Part shown: in pieces, positions 46,337 through 58,711 of the stretch
Position numbering within the stretch: the first letter of the stretch is position 1
Layout of the letters: each line of letters opens with the position of its first letter
Source of the DNA: Streptomyces davaonensis JCM 4913
GTDB lineage: Bacteria > Actinomycetota > Actinomycetes > Streptomycetales > Streptomycetaceae
Length of the DNA stretch: 64,000 nucleotides
NCBI RefSeq assembly: GCF_000349325.1
Contig: NC_020504.1
Coordinates: 3,320,053 to 3,384,052 of the forward strand
Reading direction: 5' to 3'
Notes under the pieces: generated by a model
What the model saw: only the letters and a program-made list of their open reading frames with translations
Told to the model about the DNA's origin: nothing
Database searches by the model: none
Position numbers and translations under genes: made by a program

Positions 46337-48955
46337 TCAGCGCATGAGCACTCCGGCGCCCTCCACCGCGTCCTGCGAGGGTGCGGTGACCAGGCCCAGT
46401 TCCGCGCCGGACGCCAGCAGCCGGTGCGCCGGAAGGATCCGTACCGTGTAGCCGTAGGGCCCGGTGCGGTCCAGGGAGAGCGGGCCCTCGTAGACCCAGC
46501 GCCCGTCCAGGTCGGGGCCGGACGTCGGCTTCAGCGGGACCGTCGCCGCGTCGGTGATGCGGTCCTCGCCGTCCACCCGGCCGGAGACCGCCTGCACCTC
46601 CACGTCGTCCGGCGCCAGTTCGCCGAGGCCGACCCGGACCCTCAGGCTCAGGGTCGTGCCCAGCTCGGCGGTGGTCGCGGCCACCGAGGTCTCCACATGG
46701 TCGACGCTGACGCCGTGCCAGGCCGCACGCACCCGCGCCTTCCAGGCCGCCAGTTCCTGCGCCGAGTCCGCGTCCATCGAGCGGTGGGCCAGCGCGGCCG
46801 GGGTGTACAGGCGCTCGACGTACTCCCGGACCATCCGCCCGGCCAGCACCTTCGGGCCGAGCAGGGTGAGGGTCTGGCGGACCATCTCGATCCAGCGGTC
46901 CGGCAGTCCGCCCTGGCCGCGCTCGTAGAACCGCGGGGTGACCCGCTGCTCCAGCAGGTCGTACAGCGCAGCCGCCTCGATGTCGTCGCGCCGGTCCGGG
47001 TCCGTCTGCGAGCCGTCCGCGGTCGGGATCGCCCAGCCGAAGTCGGGCTGGAACCATTCGTCCCACCAGCCGTCCAGGACGGAGAGGTTGAGACAGCCGT
47101 TGAGGGCCGCCTTCATCCCACTGGTGCCGCACGCCTCCAGCGGCCTCAGCGGATTGTTCAGCCAGATGTCGCAGCCCGGGTAGAGCTTCTGCGCCATCGC
47201 CATGCCGTAATCGGGCAGGAAGACGATGCGGTGGCGGACCCGCGGGTCGTCGGCGAAGCGCACCAGGTCCTGGATGAGCCGCTTGCCGCCGTCGTCCGCC
47301 GGATGCGCCTTGCCCGCCACCACGATCTGCACCGGCCGCTCCGGGTGCAGCAGCAGATCCAGCAGCCGGTCCCGGTCCCGCAGCATCAGCGTCAGCCGCT
47401 TGTACGACGGCACCCGGCGGGCGAAGCCAATGGTCAGGACGTCGGGATCCAGCACCCCGTCGATCCAGCCCAGCTCCGCGCTGCCCGCCCCGCGCTGCCG
47501 CCAGGACGCCCGCAGCCGCTCGCGCACCTCCACCACCAACTGCTCGCGCAGCACCCGGCGCAGCTCGAAGATGTCCTGGTCGGGGATGTCCGCCACCGCG
47601 TCCCAGCGGTCCGAGCCGCCGACGGTGAGCGCGTCCTCGGTGCGCTGGGCACCGATCTGCCGCGCGCCGAGCCGGAACACCTCGGGGGCCACCCAGGTCG
47701 GGGCGTGCACGCCGTTGGTGACCGAGGTGATCGGCACCTCGTCGGCGTCGAAGCCCGGCCAGAGCCCGGAGAACATCTCCCGGCTGACGTTGCCGTGCAG
47801 CAGCGAGACCCCGTTGGCGCGCTGGCCCAGGCGCAGGCCCATCACCGCCATGTTGAAGAGGTTCGGTTCGCCTCCCGGGTAGGTCTCCATGCCGAGCTGG
47901 AGGACGCGCTCGACGTCGATGCGCGGGAGTTCGGCGTCGGTGCCGAAGTGGCGGGCGACCAGCTCACGGTCGAAGCGGTCGATCCCGGCCGGGACCGGGG
48001 TGTGGGTGGTGAAGACGGTGCCCGCCCGCACCGCCTCCAGACCGGCGTCGAAGTCAAGACCCTGGTCGACGAGTTCGGCGATCCGCTCCAGGCCGAGGAA
48101 GCCCGCGTGCCCCTCGTTGGTGTGGAAGACCTCGGGTTCGGCGTGTCCGGTCAGTCGGCAGTACGTCCGGACCGCCCGCACCCCTCCTATGCCGAGGAGC
48201 ATCTCCTGGAGCAGCCGGTGCTCGCTGCCGCCGCCGTAGAGCCGGTCCGTCACCCCGCGCTCGCCGAGGTCGTTCTCCTCCACGTCGGAGTCGAGGAGCA
48301 GCAGCGGGACCCTGCCCACCTGGGCCAGCCAGACCCTGGCGTGCAGCGAGCGGCCGCCGGGCAGCGCGAGGGAGACCTGCGTCGGCGTGGAGTCGGCCTC
48401 CCTGAGCAGGCCCACCGGCAGCTCGTTGGGGTCGAGCACCGGGTAGTGCTCCTGCTGCCAGCCGTCCCTCGAAAGGGTCTGCCGGAAGTAGCCGTGCCGG
48501 TACAGCAGCCCCACCCCGATCAGCGGCACCCCTAGATCGCTGGCCGCCTTCAGGTGATCGCCGGCCAGGATGCCCAGGCCGCCGGAGTACTGCGGAAGAG
48601 CGGCGGTGATGCCGAACTCGGGGGAGAAATAGGCGACGGCCGCCGGGAGCTCGGCGGACTGGGACTGGTACCAGCGGTCCCCGGAGACATAGTCGGCCAG
48701 ATCGTCGGCGGCCGCGGTCAGCCGGCGCAGGAAGCGGCGGTCCTCGGCCAGTTCGGCCAGCCGGTCGGGAGACACACTGCCCAACAGCCTTATCGGGTCA
48801 CCGTCGCAGGAGGCCCAGCGCTCGGGATCCACGGACTGGAACAGATCGCGGGTCTCCGCATGCCAGGACCAGCGCAGATTGCGCGCCAGATCGCTGAGCG
48901 GCCGGAGGGGTTCGGGGAGAACGGGACGGACGGTGAATCGACGGATCGCCTTCAC
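46337..48955 (-). CDS. glgP: alpha-glucan (glycogen) phosphorylase
   Basis: An 872-aa GT35 enzyme releasing glucose-1-phosphate from alpha-1,4-glucans. The N-terminal part has the DUF3417-like extension (RRFTVRPVLPEPLRPLSDLA) of the actinobacterial short group; active-site landmarks are AYFSPEFGITAALPQYSGGL, VFHTNEGHAGFLGLERIAEL, and PLEACGTSGMKAALNGCLNL with the PLP lysine. It is divergent from the subtilisin gene and the glgE operon and sits at the head of the alpha-glucan locus, where it recycles the polymer made by GlgE/GlgB. GTG start after GAGGTGG. Confidence 0.95.
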   Translation of the reverse strand: MKAIRRFTVRPVLPEPLRPLSDLARNLRWSWHAETRDLFQSVDPERWASCDGDPIRLLGSVSPDRLAELAEDRRFLRRLTAAADDLADYVSGDRWYQSQSAELPAAVAYFSPEFGITAALPQYSGGLGILAGDHLKAASDLGVPLIGVGLLYRHGYFRQTLSRDGWQQEHYPVLDPNELPVGLLREADSTPTQVSLALPGGRSLHARVWLAQVGRVPLLLLDSDVEENDLGERGVTDRLYGGGSEHRLLQEMLLGIGGVRAVRTYCRLTGHAEPEVFHTNEGHAGFLGLERIAELVDQGLDFDAGLEAVRAGTVFTTHTPVPAGIDRFDRELVARHFGTDAELPRIDVERVLQLGMETYPGGEPNLFNMAVMGLRLGQRANGVSLLHGNVSREMFSGLWPGFDADEVPITSVTNGVHAPTWVAPEVFRLGARQIGAQRTEDALTVGGSDRWDAVADIPDQDIFELRRVLREQLVVEVRERLRASWRQRGAGSAELGWIDGVLDPDVLTIGFARRVPSYKRLTLMLRDRDRLLDLLLHPERPVQIVVAGKAHPADDGGKRLIQDLVRFADDPRVRHRIVFLPDYGMAMAQKLYPGCDIWLNNPLRPLEACGTSGMKAALNGCLNLSVLDGWWDEWFQPDFGWAIPTADGSQTDPDRRDDIEAAALYDLLEQRVTPRFYERGQGGLPDRWIEMVRQTLTLLGPKVLAGRMVREYVERLYTPAALAHRSMDADSAQELAAWKARVRAAWHGVSVDHVETSVAATTAELGTTLSLRVRVGLGELAPDDVEVQAVSGRVDGEDRITDAATVPLKPTSGPDLDGRWVYEGPLSLDRTGPYGYTVRILPAHRLLASGAELGLVTAPSQDAVEGAGVLMR

Positions 48956-49294
48956 ATTCCACCTCGGCGTGCGTGCGGAAGAGGACGCACGGCAGTGTGC
49001 GTCCTGTCATCATCTGCACGGTATCGGTGCGAGCGCTCCGTAACCACGGCGCCTTTTCCCGCGTCTCCAGTGAAGCTGGAGCCCGACTCCATCCGGACGA
49101 CCCGCACACTCCGGCCGAAAAGCGCCGCAACCTTCATGGATCCGCCATCGGCGATATGGCCGATTCCGCCCCCGTAGGCGTCCTTGTGGTGACTTCACCC
49201 CCCACGAGAGGCTGCTGATGGCGTTCCGGCCCGCGCCGGGTGCACCCGGCGGTCAGCGGTGGCCGGACGCCGAGTCGAGGAGGGGACTCGGACC
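48956..49294. promoter_or_regulatory. 339-base divergent promoter region glgP / subtilisin
   Basis: No credible gene. It must hold the promoters of glgP (left) and of the secreted protease (right). A GAGGAGGGG site at about 49277 serves the protease. No strong palindrome was found on reading. Confidence 0.5.
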
Positions 49295-50497
49295 ATGGCA
49301 CGGACGCGCACCAGGCGTCTGCGCTGGGCAGGGGGGCTGACCGCGGTGACCTGTGCCGCGGCACTTTCGGCCACCAGCCCGCCCGCGCACGCCGCACCGG
49401 AGGGGCGGATACTCGGCGCCGGTCAGCCCGGCACCGTCAGCGGAAGCTACCTGGTGACACTCAAAGGGGGAACACAGGCCAAGTCGGCGGCCGGTCAAGG
49501 ACTGGTCGAGACGTTCGGGGCGAAAATCAGCCACACCTACGGCACGGTTCTCAACGGCTACGCGATCACCGCGAACGAGAGACAGGCCAAGCGGCTCGCG
49601 GCGGACCCCCGGGTCGCCTCGGTCGTCCAGGACACCAGGGTGACCCTGGAACACACCCAGAAGAATCCTCCGTCCTGGGGACTCGACCGTGTCGATCAGC
49701 GGAACCTGCCGCTCGACCAGAGGTACACCTGGCCGGAGTCCGCGGGCGCCGGGGTGACGGTGTATGTGATCGACACCGGTATCCGGATCTCGCACAAGGA
49801 CTTCGGCGGCCGGGCGAGACACGGCTGGGACTTCGTGGGCAACGACAAGTCGGCGGGCGACGGCAACGGCCACGGCACCCATGTCGCGGGCACGGTCGCC
49901 GGGTCGAAGCACGGCGTCGCCAAACGGGCGAAGGTGGTCTCCGTGCGGGTCCTCGACAACGCCGGCGCCGGGACCACCGCCCAGGCCATCGCGGGCATCG
50001 ACTGGGTGACCAGGAACGCCCGCAAACCGGCGGTCGCCAACCTCAGCCTGGGCGGCGGCTACAACGCCCAGCTGAACGCCGCCGTACGCAACTCCATCGC
50101 CTCCGGCGTCACCTACACGGTCGCCGCGGGCAACGACGGTCTCCCGGCGGCCCTGTACTCCCCGGCCAGTGTGGGCCCCGCCATCACGGTCGGCGCGACC
50201 GACCGCGGGGACGCCCGGGCGAGCTTCTCGAACTACGGCTCGGCCCTTGACCTGTTCGCCCCGGGCGTCGCGATCACCTCGACGTCGTCCGCGAGCGACA
50301 GCGCCAAGGCCACGTACTCCGGTACGTCGATGGCGGCGCCGCACGCGGCGGGGGCGGCCGCGCTCTATCTCGCCGACCATCGCAAGGCCACGCCCGCGAC
50401 GGTGGCCAAGGCGCTGCGGGCGGATGCGGCGAGCGGAAAGGTCTCCGGGCGGGGGCTCGGCTCACCGAACAAACTGCTCCAGGTACCGGGCTCGTAG
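49295..50497 (+). CDS. secreted subtilisin-family serine protease (S8)
   Basis: A 400-aa secreted protease. Signal LRWAGGLTAVTCAAALSATS, cleavage after AHA; I9 inhibitor propeptide about residues 50-120 (SYLVTLKGGTQAKSAAGQGL). Catalytic triad D160 (VYVIDTG), H193 (NGHGTHVAG), S345 (SGTSMAAP), with oxyanion N280 (AAGND). Ends soon after the catalytic domain, like Streptomyces and Thermus aqualysin-type proteases without the C-terminal PPC. It is inserted between glgP and glgE, two genes of one pathway, with its own terminator, so it seems functionally separate. Confidence 0.93.
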   Translation: MARTRTRRLRWAGGLTAVTCAAALSATSPPAHAAPEGRILGAGQPGTVSGSYLVTLKGGTQAKSAAGQGLVETFGAKISHTYGTVLNGYAITANERQAKRLAADPRVASVVQDTRVTLEHTQKNPPSWGLDRVDQRNLPLDQRYTWPESAGAGVTVYVIDTGIRISHKDFGGRARHGWDFVGNDKSAGDGNGHGTHVAGTVAGSKHGVAKRAKVVSVRVLDNAGAGTTAQAIAGIDWVTRNARKPAVANLSLGGGYNAQLNAAVRNSIASGVTYTVAAGNDGLPAALYSPASVGPAITVGATDRGDARASFSNYGSALDLFAPGVAITSTSSASDSAKATYSGTSMAAPHAAGAAALYLADHRKATPATVAKALRADAASGKVSGRGLGSPNKLLQVPGS

Positions 50498-50536
50498 CGG
50501 TCTGTTCGCGGCCCGTTGAGAACGACGCGGAAGGAT

Positions 50537-50563
50537 CGGCCCCGTCCCAGCCGGACGGGGCCG
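50537..50563 (+). terminator. terminator after the subtilisin gene
   Basis: CGGCCCCGTCC / GGACGGGGCCG stem with a 5-base loop, then GTCTTGTGT. Confidence 0.78.
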
Positions 50564-50734
50564 GTCTTGTGTGCCGACATACGCGTGAGTAGTTAACAAA
50601 GTGCCGGATTGCCCACCCGAATAGGGTGGGAAGGCTCCTCCGGTACGCCCCACAGGCACGCCACAGCAGTACCCCGCAGGACCCACCTCCCCACAGCCAT
50701 CCGCCCACCCACGTTGACGCGGACAGGAGCGGTC

Positions 50735-52815
50735 ATGCCCGCCACGCACCACTCGTCGGCACCCCCGACACGCAAGTCCGAAGCACCCCCCGTACACCGC
50801 CCGGCCACCGCCGGACCGAGCGTCGTGGAGGCACCCCCCACGGATCGAGTCCCCGGTGTCGGGCGCATACCAGTCCTCGACGTCCGTCCGTTCGTCCAGC
50901 GCGGCCGTCGGCCCGCCAAGGCGGTCGTGGGCGAGACGTTCCAGGTCTCGGCGACGGTGTTCCGCGAGGGGCACGACGCCGTGGCCGCCAATGTCGTACT
51001 GCGGGACCCCGAGGGCCGTGCGGGCCCGTGGACCCCGATGCGCGAACTGGAGCCGGGCACCGATCGCTGGGGCGCCGACGTCACCCCGGACGCCCCGGGC
51101 CTGTGGACGTACACCGTGGAGGCGTGGGGCGATCCGGTCACCACCTGGCGCCACCACGCCCGGATCAAGATCCCGGCGGGGATGGACACGGAGCTGGTCC
51201 TGGAGGAGGGCGCCCGGCTGTACGAGCGGGCGGCCACCGAGGTCCCCGCCAAGCAGCGGCGCGTCCTGCTCGCCGCGGCCGCCAACCTCCGGGACGAGTC
51301 CCACGCCCCGACAGCGCGTCTCACGGCGGCACTGTCCCCCGAGGTGGACAAGGTCCTGTCGCGGTATCCGTTGCGGGAGTTGGTGACCGTCTCGGATCCG
51401 CTGCCGTTGCTGGTGGAGCGGGAGCGGGCGTTGTTCGGGTCGTGGTACGAGTTCTTCCCGCGCTCGGAGGGCACGGTCGAGGTGCCGCACGGCACGTTCC
51501 GCACGGCGGCGCGCCGGCTGCCGGCGATCGCCCGGATGGGCTTCGACGTGGTGTATCTGCCGCCGATCCATCCGATCGGCACGACGTTCCGCAAGGGCCG
51601 CAACAACACCCTCGACCCCGCGCCGGAGGATGTGGGGGTGCCGTGGGCGATCGGCTCCCCGGAGGGCGGGCACGACGCCGTGCACCCGGCGCTGGGCACG
51701 CTGGAGGACTTCACCTGGTTCGTCGGCAAGGCCCGCGAGGAGGGGCTGGAGGTGGCGCTGGACTTCGCGCTCCAGTGCTCGCCGGACCATCCGTGGGTGC
51801 ACAAGCACCCGGAGTGGTTCCATCACCGCCCCGACGGCACGATCGCCTATGCGGAGAACCCGCCGAAGAAGTACCAGGACATCTATCCCATCGCCTTCGA
51901 CGCGGACCTGGACGGGCTCGTCGCGGAGACGCTGCGGGTGCTGCGGCACTGGATGGGCTGCGGGGTGCGGATCTTCCGGGTGGACAATCCGCACACCAAG
52001 CCGGTGCTGTTCTGGGAGCGGGTGATCGGGGAGATCAACCGCATCGACCCGGATGTGATCTTCCTGGCGGAGGCGTTCACCCGCCCGGCGATGATGCGCA
52101 CCCTGGCGCAGGTCGGCTTCCAGCAGTCGTACACGTACTTCACCTGGCGCAACACCAAGCAGGAGCTGACCGAGTACCTGTCGGAGCTGTCGGGGGAGTC
52201 GGCGGCCTACATGCGGCCGAACTTCTTCGCCAACACCCCCGACATCCTGCACGCCTTCCTCCAGCACGGCGGCCGCCCCGCGTTCGCCCTGCGCGCCGTC
52301 CTCGCGGCCACCCTCTCCCCCACCTGGGGCATCTACAGTGGCTACGAGCTGTGCGAGAACCGCGCCCTGCGCGAGGGCAGCGAAGAGTACCTGGACTCGG
52401 AGAAGTACCAGTTGCGTCCACGTGACTGGGACACGGCGGACACCATCGCTCCACTCATCACCAAGCTGAACGCCGTCCGGCGCGCGAGTCCCGCCCTACG
52501 GCAGCTGCGTAGTCTCCACTTCCATCACGCCGACAAAGATCAGGTGATCGTCTACTCGAAGCGGTCGGGGTCGAACACGGTTCTGGTGGTCGTCAACCTC
52601 GACCCCCACCACACCCAGGAGGCCACGGTCTCGTTGGACATGCCGCAACTCGGCCTCGACTGGCACGAGTCGGTGCCGGTGCGCGACGAGCTCTCCGGCG
52701 AGACCTATCACTGGGGCAGGACCAACTATGTGCGCCTCGATCCGGGTCAGCGACCCGCGCACGTCTTCTCGGTTCTGCGACCGTCCACCCCGCAGATCGG
52801 AGGGTCACCCACAAA

Positions 52816-52819
<4 letters not shown>
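50735..52819 (+). CDS. glgE: alpha-1,4-glucan:maltose-1-phosphate maltosyltransferase GlgE
   Basis: A 694-aa GH13_3 enzyme that extends alpha-1,4-glucan from maltose-1-phosphate. After a Pro/Thr/Ser-rich N-terminal stretch comes the N domain ([20 protein letters not shown]), then the barrel. Nucleophile D417 in [12 protein letters not shown] and acid/base E446 in [12 protein letters not shown] keep the exact 29-residue spacing of D394/E423 in the S. coelicolor enzyme as I recall it. GGAG lies before the ATG. It overlaps treS by 4 bases (ATGA), and treS and mak make its substrate. Confidence 0.96.
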
Positions 52820-54516
<1,697 letters not shown>

Positions 54517-54534
54517 GCCGACACGGCTCAGAGG

Positions 54535-54566
54535 CCCGGCGGGGCGGTTTTCTCCGGCCCGCCGGG
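54535..54566 (+). terminator. hairpin between treS and mak
   Basis: CCCGGCGGG / CCCGCCGGG stem with a 14-base loop containing TTTT, in the 100-base gap. It may attenuate transcription into mak and glgB. Confidence 0.65.
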
Positions 54567-54616
54567 GGCACGCATCACTCACACCCCGACCACTCCCGGG
54601 GAAAGGACACGACGTC

Positions 54617-56035
54617 ATGTCGGACTCCGTCAGCCGTACCCTCACCTCGACTCCGGGACTTCTGGCGTCCCTTGATCCGCTGCTGCGGGAGTGGCTGCCA
54701 CGGCAGCGGTGGTTCGCCGGGAAGGGCCGCCCGGTCACCGGGTTCTCTCTGGTCAGCGCGATCGAACTGATGCCGGCCGACAGCAGGCTCGGCCTGTACC
54801 ACCTGTTGGTACGCGCTCAGCAGTCCCCCGTGCCCGGCGACTGCTACCAGCTCCTCATAGGTGTGCGCGAGGCGCTGCCGCCCCGGCTGGCGCCCGCGCT
54901 GATCGGCCATGTGGAAGAGGGCCCGCTCGCCGGACGCACGGTGTACGAGGCCCTGTACGACCCCCGGCCCGCCGAGGTGCTCCTGGAGGCGCTGCGCAGC
55001 CGGGCCCGCATCGGCGGGCTCCTCTTCGAACGGGAGCCCGACCAGGAGATCCGCCCGGGTCTGGTGCCGCGGATGGTGACCGCCGAGCAGTCCAACTCCT
55101 CGATCGTCTACGGCGACACCTTCATCCTGAAGCTGATGCGCCGGGTCGTGCCCGGCGTCAACCCCGACCTGGAGCTGCCGCTCGCGCTGGCCCGCGAGGG
55201 CTGCCCCCGGGTACCGCCGCCGACCGCGTGGATACGGGCGGAGCTGGCCGGGGAGCCGTATGTGCTCGGGGTGCTCCAGCCCTTTGTGCAGGGCGCCTCG
55301 GACGGCTGGGAGCTGGCGCTGCGCGAGCTGGCCAAGGGCGAGGACTTCGCCACGGAGGCCCGGGCGCTCGGGCGGGCCACCGCCGAGGTGCACACCGCAC
55401 TGGCCCGCACGCTGCCCACGGTCACCCTCGGCCACACCCAGCTGGAGCTGATGACCGCGGGCATGGTGGACCGGCTGGAGGCGGCCACACAGGCGGTGCC
55501 CGCGCTGCGGCCGTACGCCCCCGGGCTGCGGTCCGCGTTCGAGGCGCTGGCCGCGCTGGCGGCCGAGGGCCGCACCTGGACCGCCCAGCGGGTGCACGGC
55601 GATCTGCACCTGGGCCAGTGTCTGCGCTCGCCCGCCGGTCAGTGGTGGCTGATCGACTTCGAGGGCGAACCGGCCAAATCGCTCACGGAACGGCGGCTGC
55701 CGCAGCCCCCGCTGCGGGACATCGCCGGGATGCTGCGCTCCTTCGACTACGCGGCCCACTCGGCCGACCCGCCGGCACCGGGCTGGGCCGAGTCCTGCCG
55801 GGCCGCGTACTGCTCCGGATACGCCGAGGTCTCCGGCGTCGATCCCCGTACCGACCCCGTGCTGCTGCGGGCGTGCGAGACGGACAAGGCGATCTACGAG
55901 GTCGTCTACGAGGCCCGCCACCGCCCCGACTGGCTCTCGGTCCCGCTGTCGGCCGTACGCCGTCTCGCCCTGGACGACGGCGCACCTCCCCCTTCCCCGC
56001 TCACCTCACCCTCGTCGAGGAGGCCCCACCCGTGA
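54617..56035 (+). CDS. mak: maltokinase
   Basis: A 472-aa kinase that phosphorylates maltose at C1 with ATP, giving the GlgE substrate. The N-terminal cap domain ([20 protein letters not shown]) is typical of actinobacterial Mak (Pep2). The aminoglycoside-phosphotransferase-like fold has the catalytic loop [11 protein letters not shown] and the metal site [11 protein letters not shown], with [15 protein letters not shown] after it. AGGGG before the ATG gives a normal start. Its stop overlaps the glgB GTG (GTGA). Confidence 0.94.
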   Translation: MSDSVSRTLTSTPGLLASLDPLLREWLPRQRWFAGKGRPVTGFSLVSAIELMPADSRLGLYHLLVRAQQSPVPGDCYQLLIGVREALPPRLAPALIGHVEEGPLAGRTVYEALYDPRPAEVLLEALRSRARIGGLLFEREPDQEIRPGLVPRMVTAEQSNSSIVYGDTFILKLMRRVVPGVNPDLELPLALAREGCPRVPPPTAWIRAELAGEPYVLGVLQPFVQGASDGWELALRELAKGEDFATEARALGRATAEVHTALARTLPTVTLGHTQLELMTAGMVDRLEAATQAVPALRPYAPGLRSAFEALAALAAEGRTWTAQRVHGDLHLGQCLRSPAGQWWLIDFEGEPAKSLTERRLPQPPLRDIAGMLRSFDYAAHSADPPAPGWAESCRAAYCSGYAEVSGVDPRTDPVLLRACETDKAIYEVVYEARHRPDWLSVPLSAVRRLALDDGAPPPSPLTSPSSRRPHP

Positions 56036-58548
56036 CCCCCCGCCCCCCGTCCCCCGGTCCGGATCCACAACAGTCGGCCGAGCGGACGGCCGAGGAGAAG
56101 AGCGTCGTGAAGAAGGCGGCGGCGAAGAAGACCGCGGCCGTGACCAAGAAGGCGGTCGCCAAGAAGGCCGCCGCGAAGAAGGCCGCGCCCAAGAAGAAGG
56201 CCACGGCCAAGTCGGCCACCGCCGCGAAGGCCCCGGCCAAGAAGGCCGCCGCGAAGAAAGCCACCGCGAAGAAGGCCACCGCGAAGAAGGCGGTGTCCAA
56301 GAAGGCGGTGGCCAAGAAGGCTCCCGCCAAGAAGAGCCCCGCCGAGCGGGCCGTGAAGGCACTGCCCGTCGAGGTCGCCGTCTCCCCCGCCGTGGACGCG
56401 GACGACCGTGCCCGGCTGATCGCCGGTACCCATCACGCACCGCATGCCGTGCTCGGCGCGCATCCCGTGCCCGGGGGAATCGCCTTCCGGGCCTTCAGGC
56501 CGTACGCCCGTTCCGTGACCGTGCTCGCCGGGGAGCTGCGGGCCGGGCTGCACGACGACGGCGGGGGGTTCTTCTCGGGACTGCTGCCGCTGTCGGAGGT
56601 GCCGGAGTACCGGATTCTCGTGACGTACGACGGTGCGGAGCTGGAGACCGAGGACCCGTACCGCTTCCTGCCCGCGCTCGGCGAACTCGATCTGCATCTG
56701 ATCGGCGAGGGTCGCCACGAGCAGCTGTGGAAGGCGCTGGGCGCCGAGCCCATGACCCATCAGGGGGTGACCGGCACCCGGTTCACGGTGTGGGCGCCGA
56801 ACGCCCGCGGGGTGCGGCTGGCCGGCACCTTCAACTTCTGGGACGGCAGCGGGTTCCCGATGCGCTCGCTGGGCTCGTCCGGGGTGTGGGAGCTGTTCGT
56901 TCCGGCCATAGGGGAGGGTGAGCTGTACAAGTTCGAGATCACCCGGCCCGACGGTTCGCACACCCTGCGCGCCGACCCGATGGCCCGCCGCACCGAGGCC
57001 CCGCCGAACACCTCGTCGATCGTGCACGCCTCGCACCACGAGTGGCACGACGAGGAGTGGCTGGAGCGGCGCGGTCGGGTGCCGGTGCACGAGGCGCCCT
57101 TCTCGGTGTACGAGGTCCATCTGGCGTCCTGGCGCCCGGGTTTGACGTACCGCCAGCTCGCCGAACAGCTCCCGGCGTACGTCAAGGACCTGGGCTTCAC
57201 CCACGTGGAGCTGATGCCGGTCGCCGAGCATCCCTTCGGCGGTTCCTGGGGCTATCAGGTCACCGGCTTCTACGCGCCGACGGCCCGCCTCGGTACGCCC
57301 GACGACTTCAAGTTCCTGGTCGACGCCCTGCACCGGGCGGGCATCGGCGTGCTAATGGACTGGGTCCCGGCGCATTTCCCGCGCGACGACTGGGCATTGG
57401 CGGAGTTCGACGGGCGTCCGCTCTACGAGCACGAGGACCCGTTGCGCTCGGCGCATCCCGACTGGGGCACGCTGGAGTTCGACTTCGGGCGCCGCGAGGT
57501 GCGCAACTTCCTGGTGGCGAACGCCCTTTACTGGTGCGAGGAGTTCCACATCGACGGGCTGCGGGTGGACGCGGTCGCCTCGATGCTCTACCTCGACTAC
57601 TCCCGTGAGCCGGGGCAGTGGGTGCCGAATGTGTTCGGCGGGCGGGAGAACCTGGACGCGGTGGCGTTCCTCCAGGAGATGAACGCCACGGTGTACCGGC
57701 GGGCGCCGGGTGTGGTGACGATCGCGGAGGAGTCCACCGCCTGGGACGGGGTGACCCGGCCCACCGACAGCGGCGGGCTCGGCTTCGGCCTGAAGTGGAA
57801 CATGGGCTGGATGCACGACTCGCTGGGCTACCTGTCGCACGAGTCGATCCACCGCAAGTACCACCACCACGAGATGACGTTCTCGATGGTGTACGCGTAC
57901 AGCGAGAACTACGTGCTGCCGATCTCGCACGACGAAGTCGTCCACGGCAAGCGGTCGTTGGTGTCGAAGATGCCGGGCGACTGGTGGCAGCAGCGCGCGA
58001 ACCATCGGGCGTATCTGGGCTTCATGTGGGCCCACCCCGGCAAGCAACTCCTCTTCATGGGACAGGAGTTCGCGCAGGGCGCCGAGTGGTCGGAGGCGCA
58101 CGGTCCGGACTGGTGGCTGCTGGATCCGGCGTACGGCGCGGAGCCGGACCACCGAGGCGTGCGCGATCTGGTCCGGGACCTGAACGCGCTCTATCTGGAC
58201 ACCCCGGCGCTGTGGCAGCGGGACACCGACCCGGCCGGTTTCCGGTGGGTGGCCGGGGACGCGGTGGAGGACAACGTCTTCGCGTTCCTCAGGTACGCCG
58301 CCGACGGCACTCCCCTGCTGGCCGTCTCCAACTTCTCGCCGGTGGTACGGCACGACTACCGCCTCGGCGTCCCGGACGAGGTCCCGGCCTGGCACGAAGC
58401 GCTCAACACCGACGCGGCACGCTACGGCGGCGGCGACGTCACCAACCCCGACCCCCTGAAGCCGGAACCCCAGGGCCGGCACGGCCAGGCGACGAGCATC
58501 CGCCTGACCCTGCCCCCCTTGGCGACGGTGTGGCTCCGCCCCGCCTAG
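56032..58548 (+). CDS. glgB: 1,4-alpha-glucan branching enzyme GlgB with an N-terminal Lys/Ala repeat tail
   Basis: An 838-aa GH13_9 enzyme adding alpha-1,6 branches. Residues 23-101 are a low-complexity tail built of A-K-K-A units, with over 30 Lys and nearly no acidic residues; it resembles tails of histone H1-like and HupS-type DNA-binding proteins. A normal GlgB follows from about residue 125: N-terminal CBM48, nucleophile D513 in [17 protein letters not shown], acid E566 in [11 protein letters not shown], and [20 protein letters not shown]. The GTG at 56032 overlaps the mak stop and follows GAGGAGG. The tail is read in frame with normal codon use, so it is not an artefact of start choice. 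Confidence 0.94.
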   Translation: MTPRPPSPGPDPQQSAERTAEEKSVVKKAAAKKTAAVTKKAVAKKAAAKKAAPKKKATAKSATAAKAPAKKAAAKKATAKKATAKKAVSKKAVAKKAPAKKSPAERAVKALPVEVAVSPAVDADDRARLIAGTHHAPHAVLGAHPVPGGIAFRAFRPYARSVTVLAGELRAGLHDDGGGFFSGLLPLSEVPEYRILVTYDGAELETEDPYRFLPALGELDLHLIGEGRHEQLWKALGAEPMTHQGVTGTRFTVWAPNARGVRLAGTFNFWDGSGFPMRSLGSSGVWELFVPAIGEGELYKFEITRPDGSHTLRADPMARRTEAPPNTSSIVHASHHEWHDEEWLERRGRVPVHEAPFSVYEVHLASWRPGLTYRQLAEQLPAYVKDLGFTHVELMPVAEHPFGGSWGYQVTGFYAPTARLGTPDDFKFLVDALHRAGIGVLMDWVPAHFPRDDWALAEFDGRPLYEHEDPLRSAHPDWGTLEFDFGRREVRNFLVANALYWCEEFHIDGLRVDAVASMLYLDYSREPGQWVPNVFGGRENLDAVAFLQEMNATVYRRAPGVVTIAEESTAWDGVTRPTDSGGLGFGLKWNMGWMHDSLGYLSHESIHRKYHHHEMTFSMVYAYSENYVLPISHDEVVHGKRSLVSKMPGDWWQQRANHRAYLGFMWAHPGKQLLFMGQEFAQGAEWSEAHGPDWWLLDPAYGAEPDHRGVRDLVRDLNALYLDTPALWQRDTDPAGFRWVAGDAVEDNVFAFLRYAADGTPLLAVSNFSPVVRHDYRLGVPDEVPAWHEALNTDAARYGGGDVTNPDPLKPEPQGRHGQATSIRLTLPPLATVWLRPA

Positions 58549-58601
58549 CTTTTCGCCCCCGCCGCCCCCAGACCCCCGCTTCGGCCCTGAAGGGGCCTCG
58601 T

Positions 58602-58676
58602 CCTCAAACGCCGGACGGGCTAAAACCAGCCCCTCCGGCGATTGAGGAGCGGGGTCCAGGGGGCAGAGCCCCCTGG
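58602..58676. repeat. Streptomyces intergenic hairpin repeat (two stems)
   Basis: CCTCAAACGCCGGACGGGCT pairs with AGCCCCTCCGGCGATTGAGG, followed by a second perfect stem CCAGGGGGC-3-GCCCCCTGG (58656-58676). I recognise the first as a repeat found between genes across Streptomyces genomes. It fills the 163-base gap between convergent glgB and the helicase and probably ends both transcripts. Confidence 0.75.
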
Positions 58677-58711
58677 GATGGGGCGGGTAGGGGCGGCGGG
58701 GGCGAGGAAGA

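Noticed and set aside
49253..50380. A 375-codon minus-strand frame over the subtilisin gene
   Set aside because: Antisense to a protease with intact catalytic triad; no domain.
54691..56031. Extension of GlgB through the whole mak gene as a 1285-aa fusion
   Set aside because: The frame is open but overlaps mak in another phase; mak has complete kinase motifs, and GTG at 56032 has a ribosome site and overlaps the mak stop.
56098..56334. The A-K-K-A coding repeat as a CRISPR, satellite or transposon array
   Set aside because: Units are irregular in DNA and keep a protein frame; no spacers, no terminal repeats.
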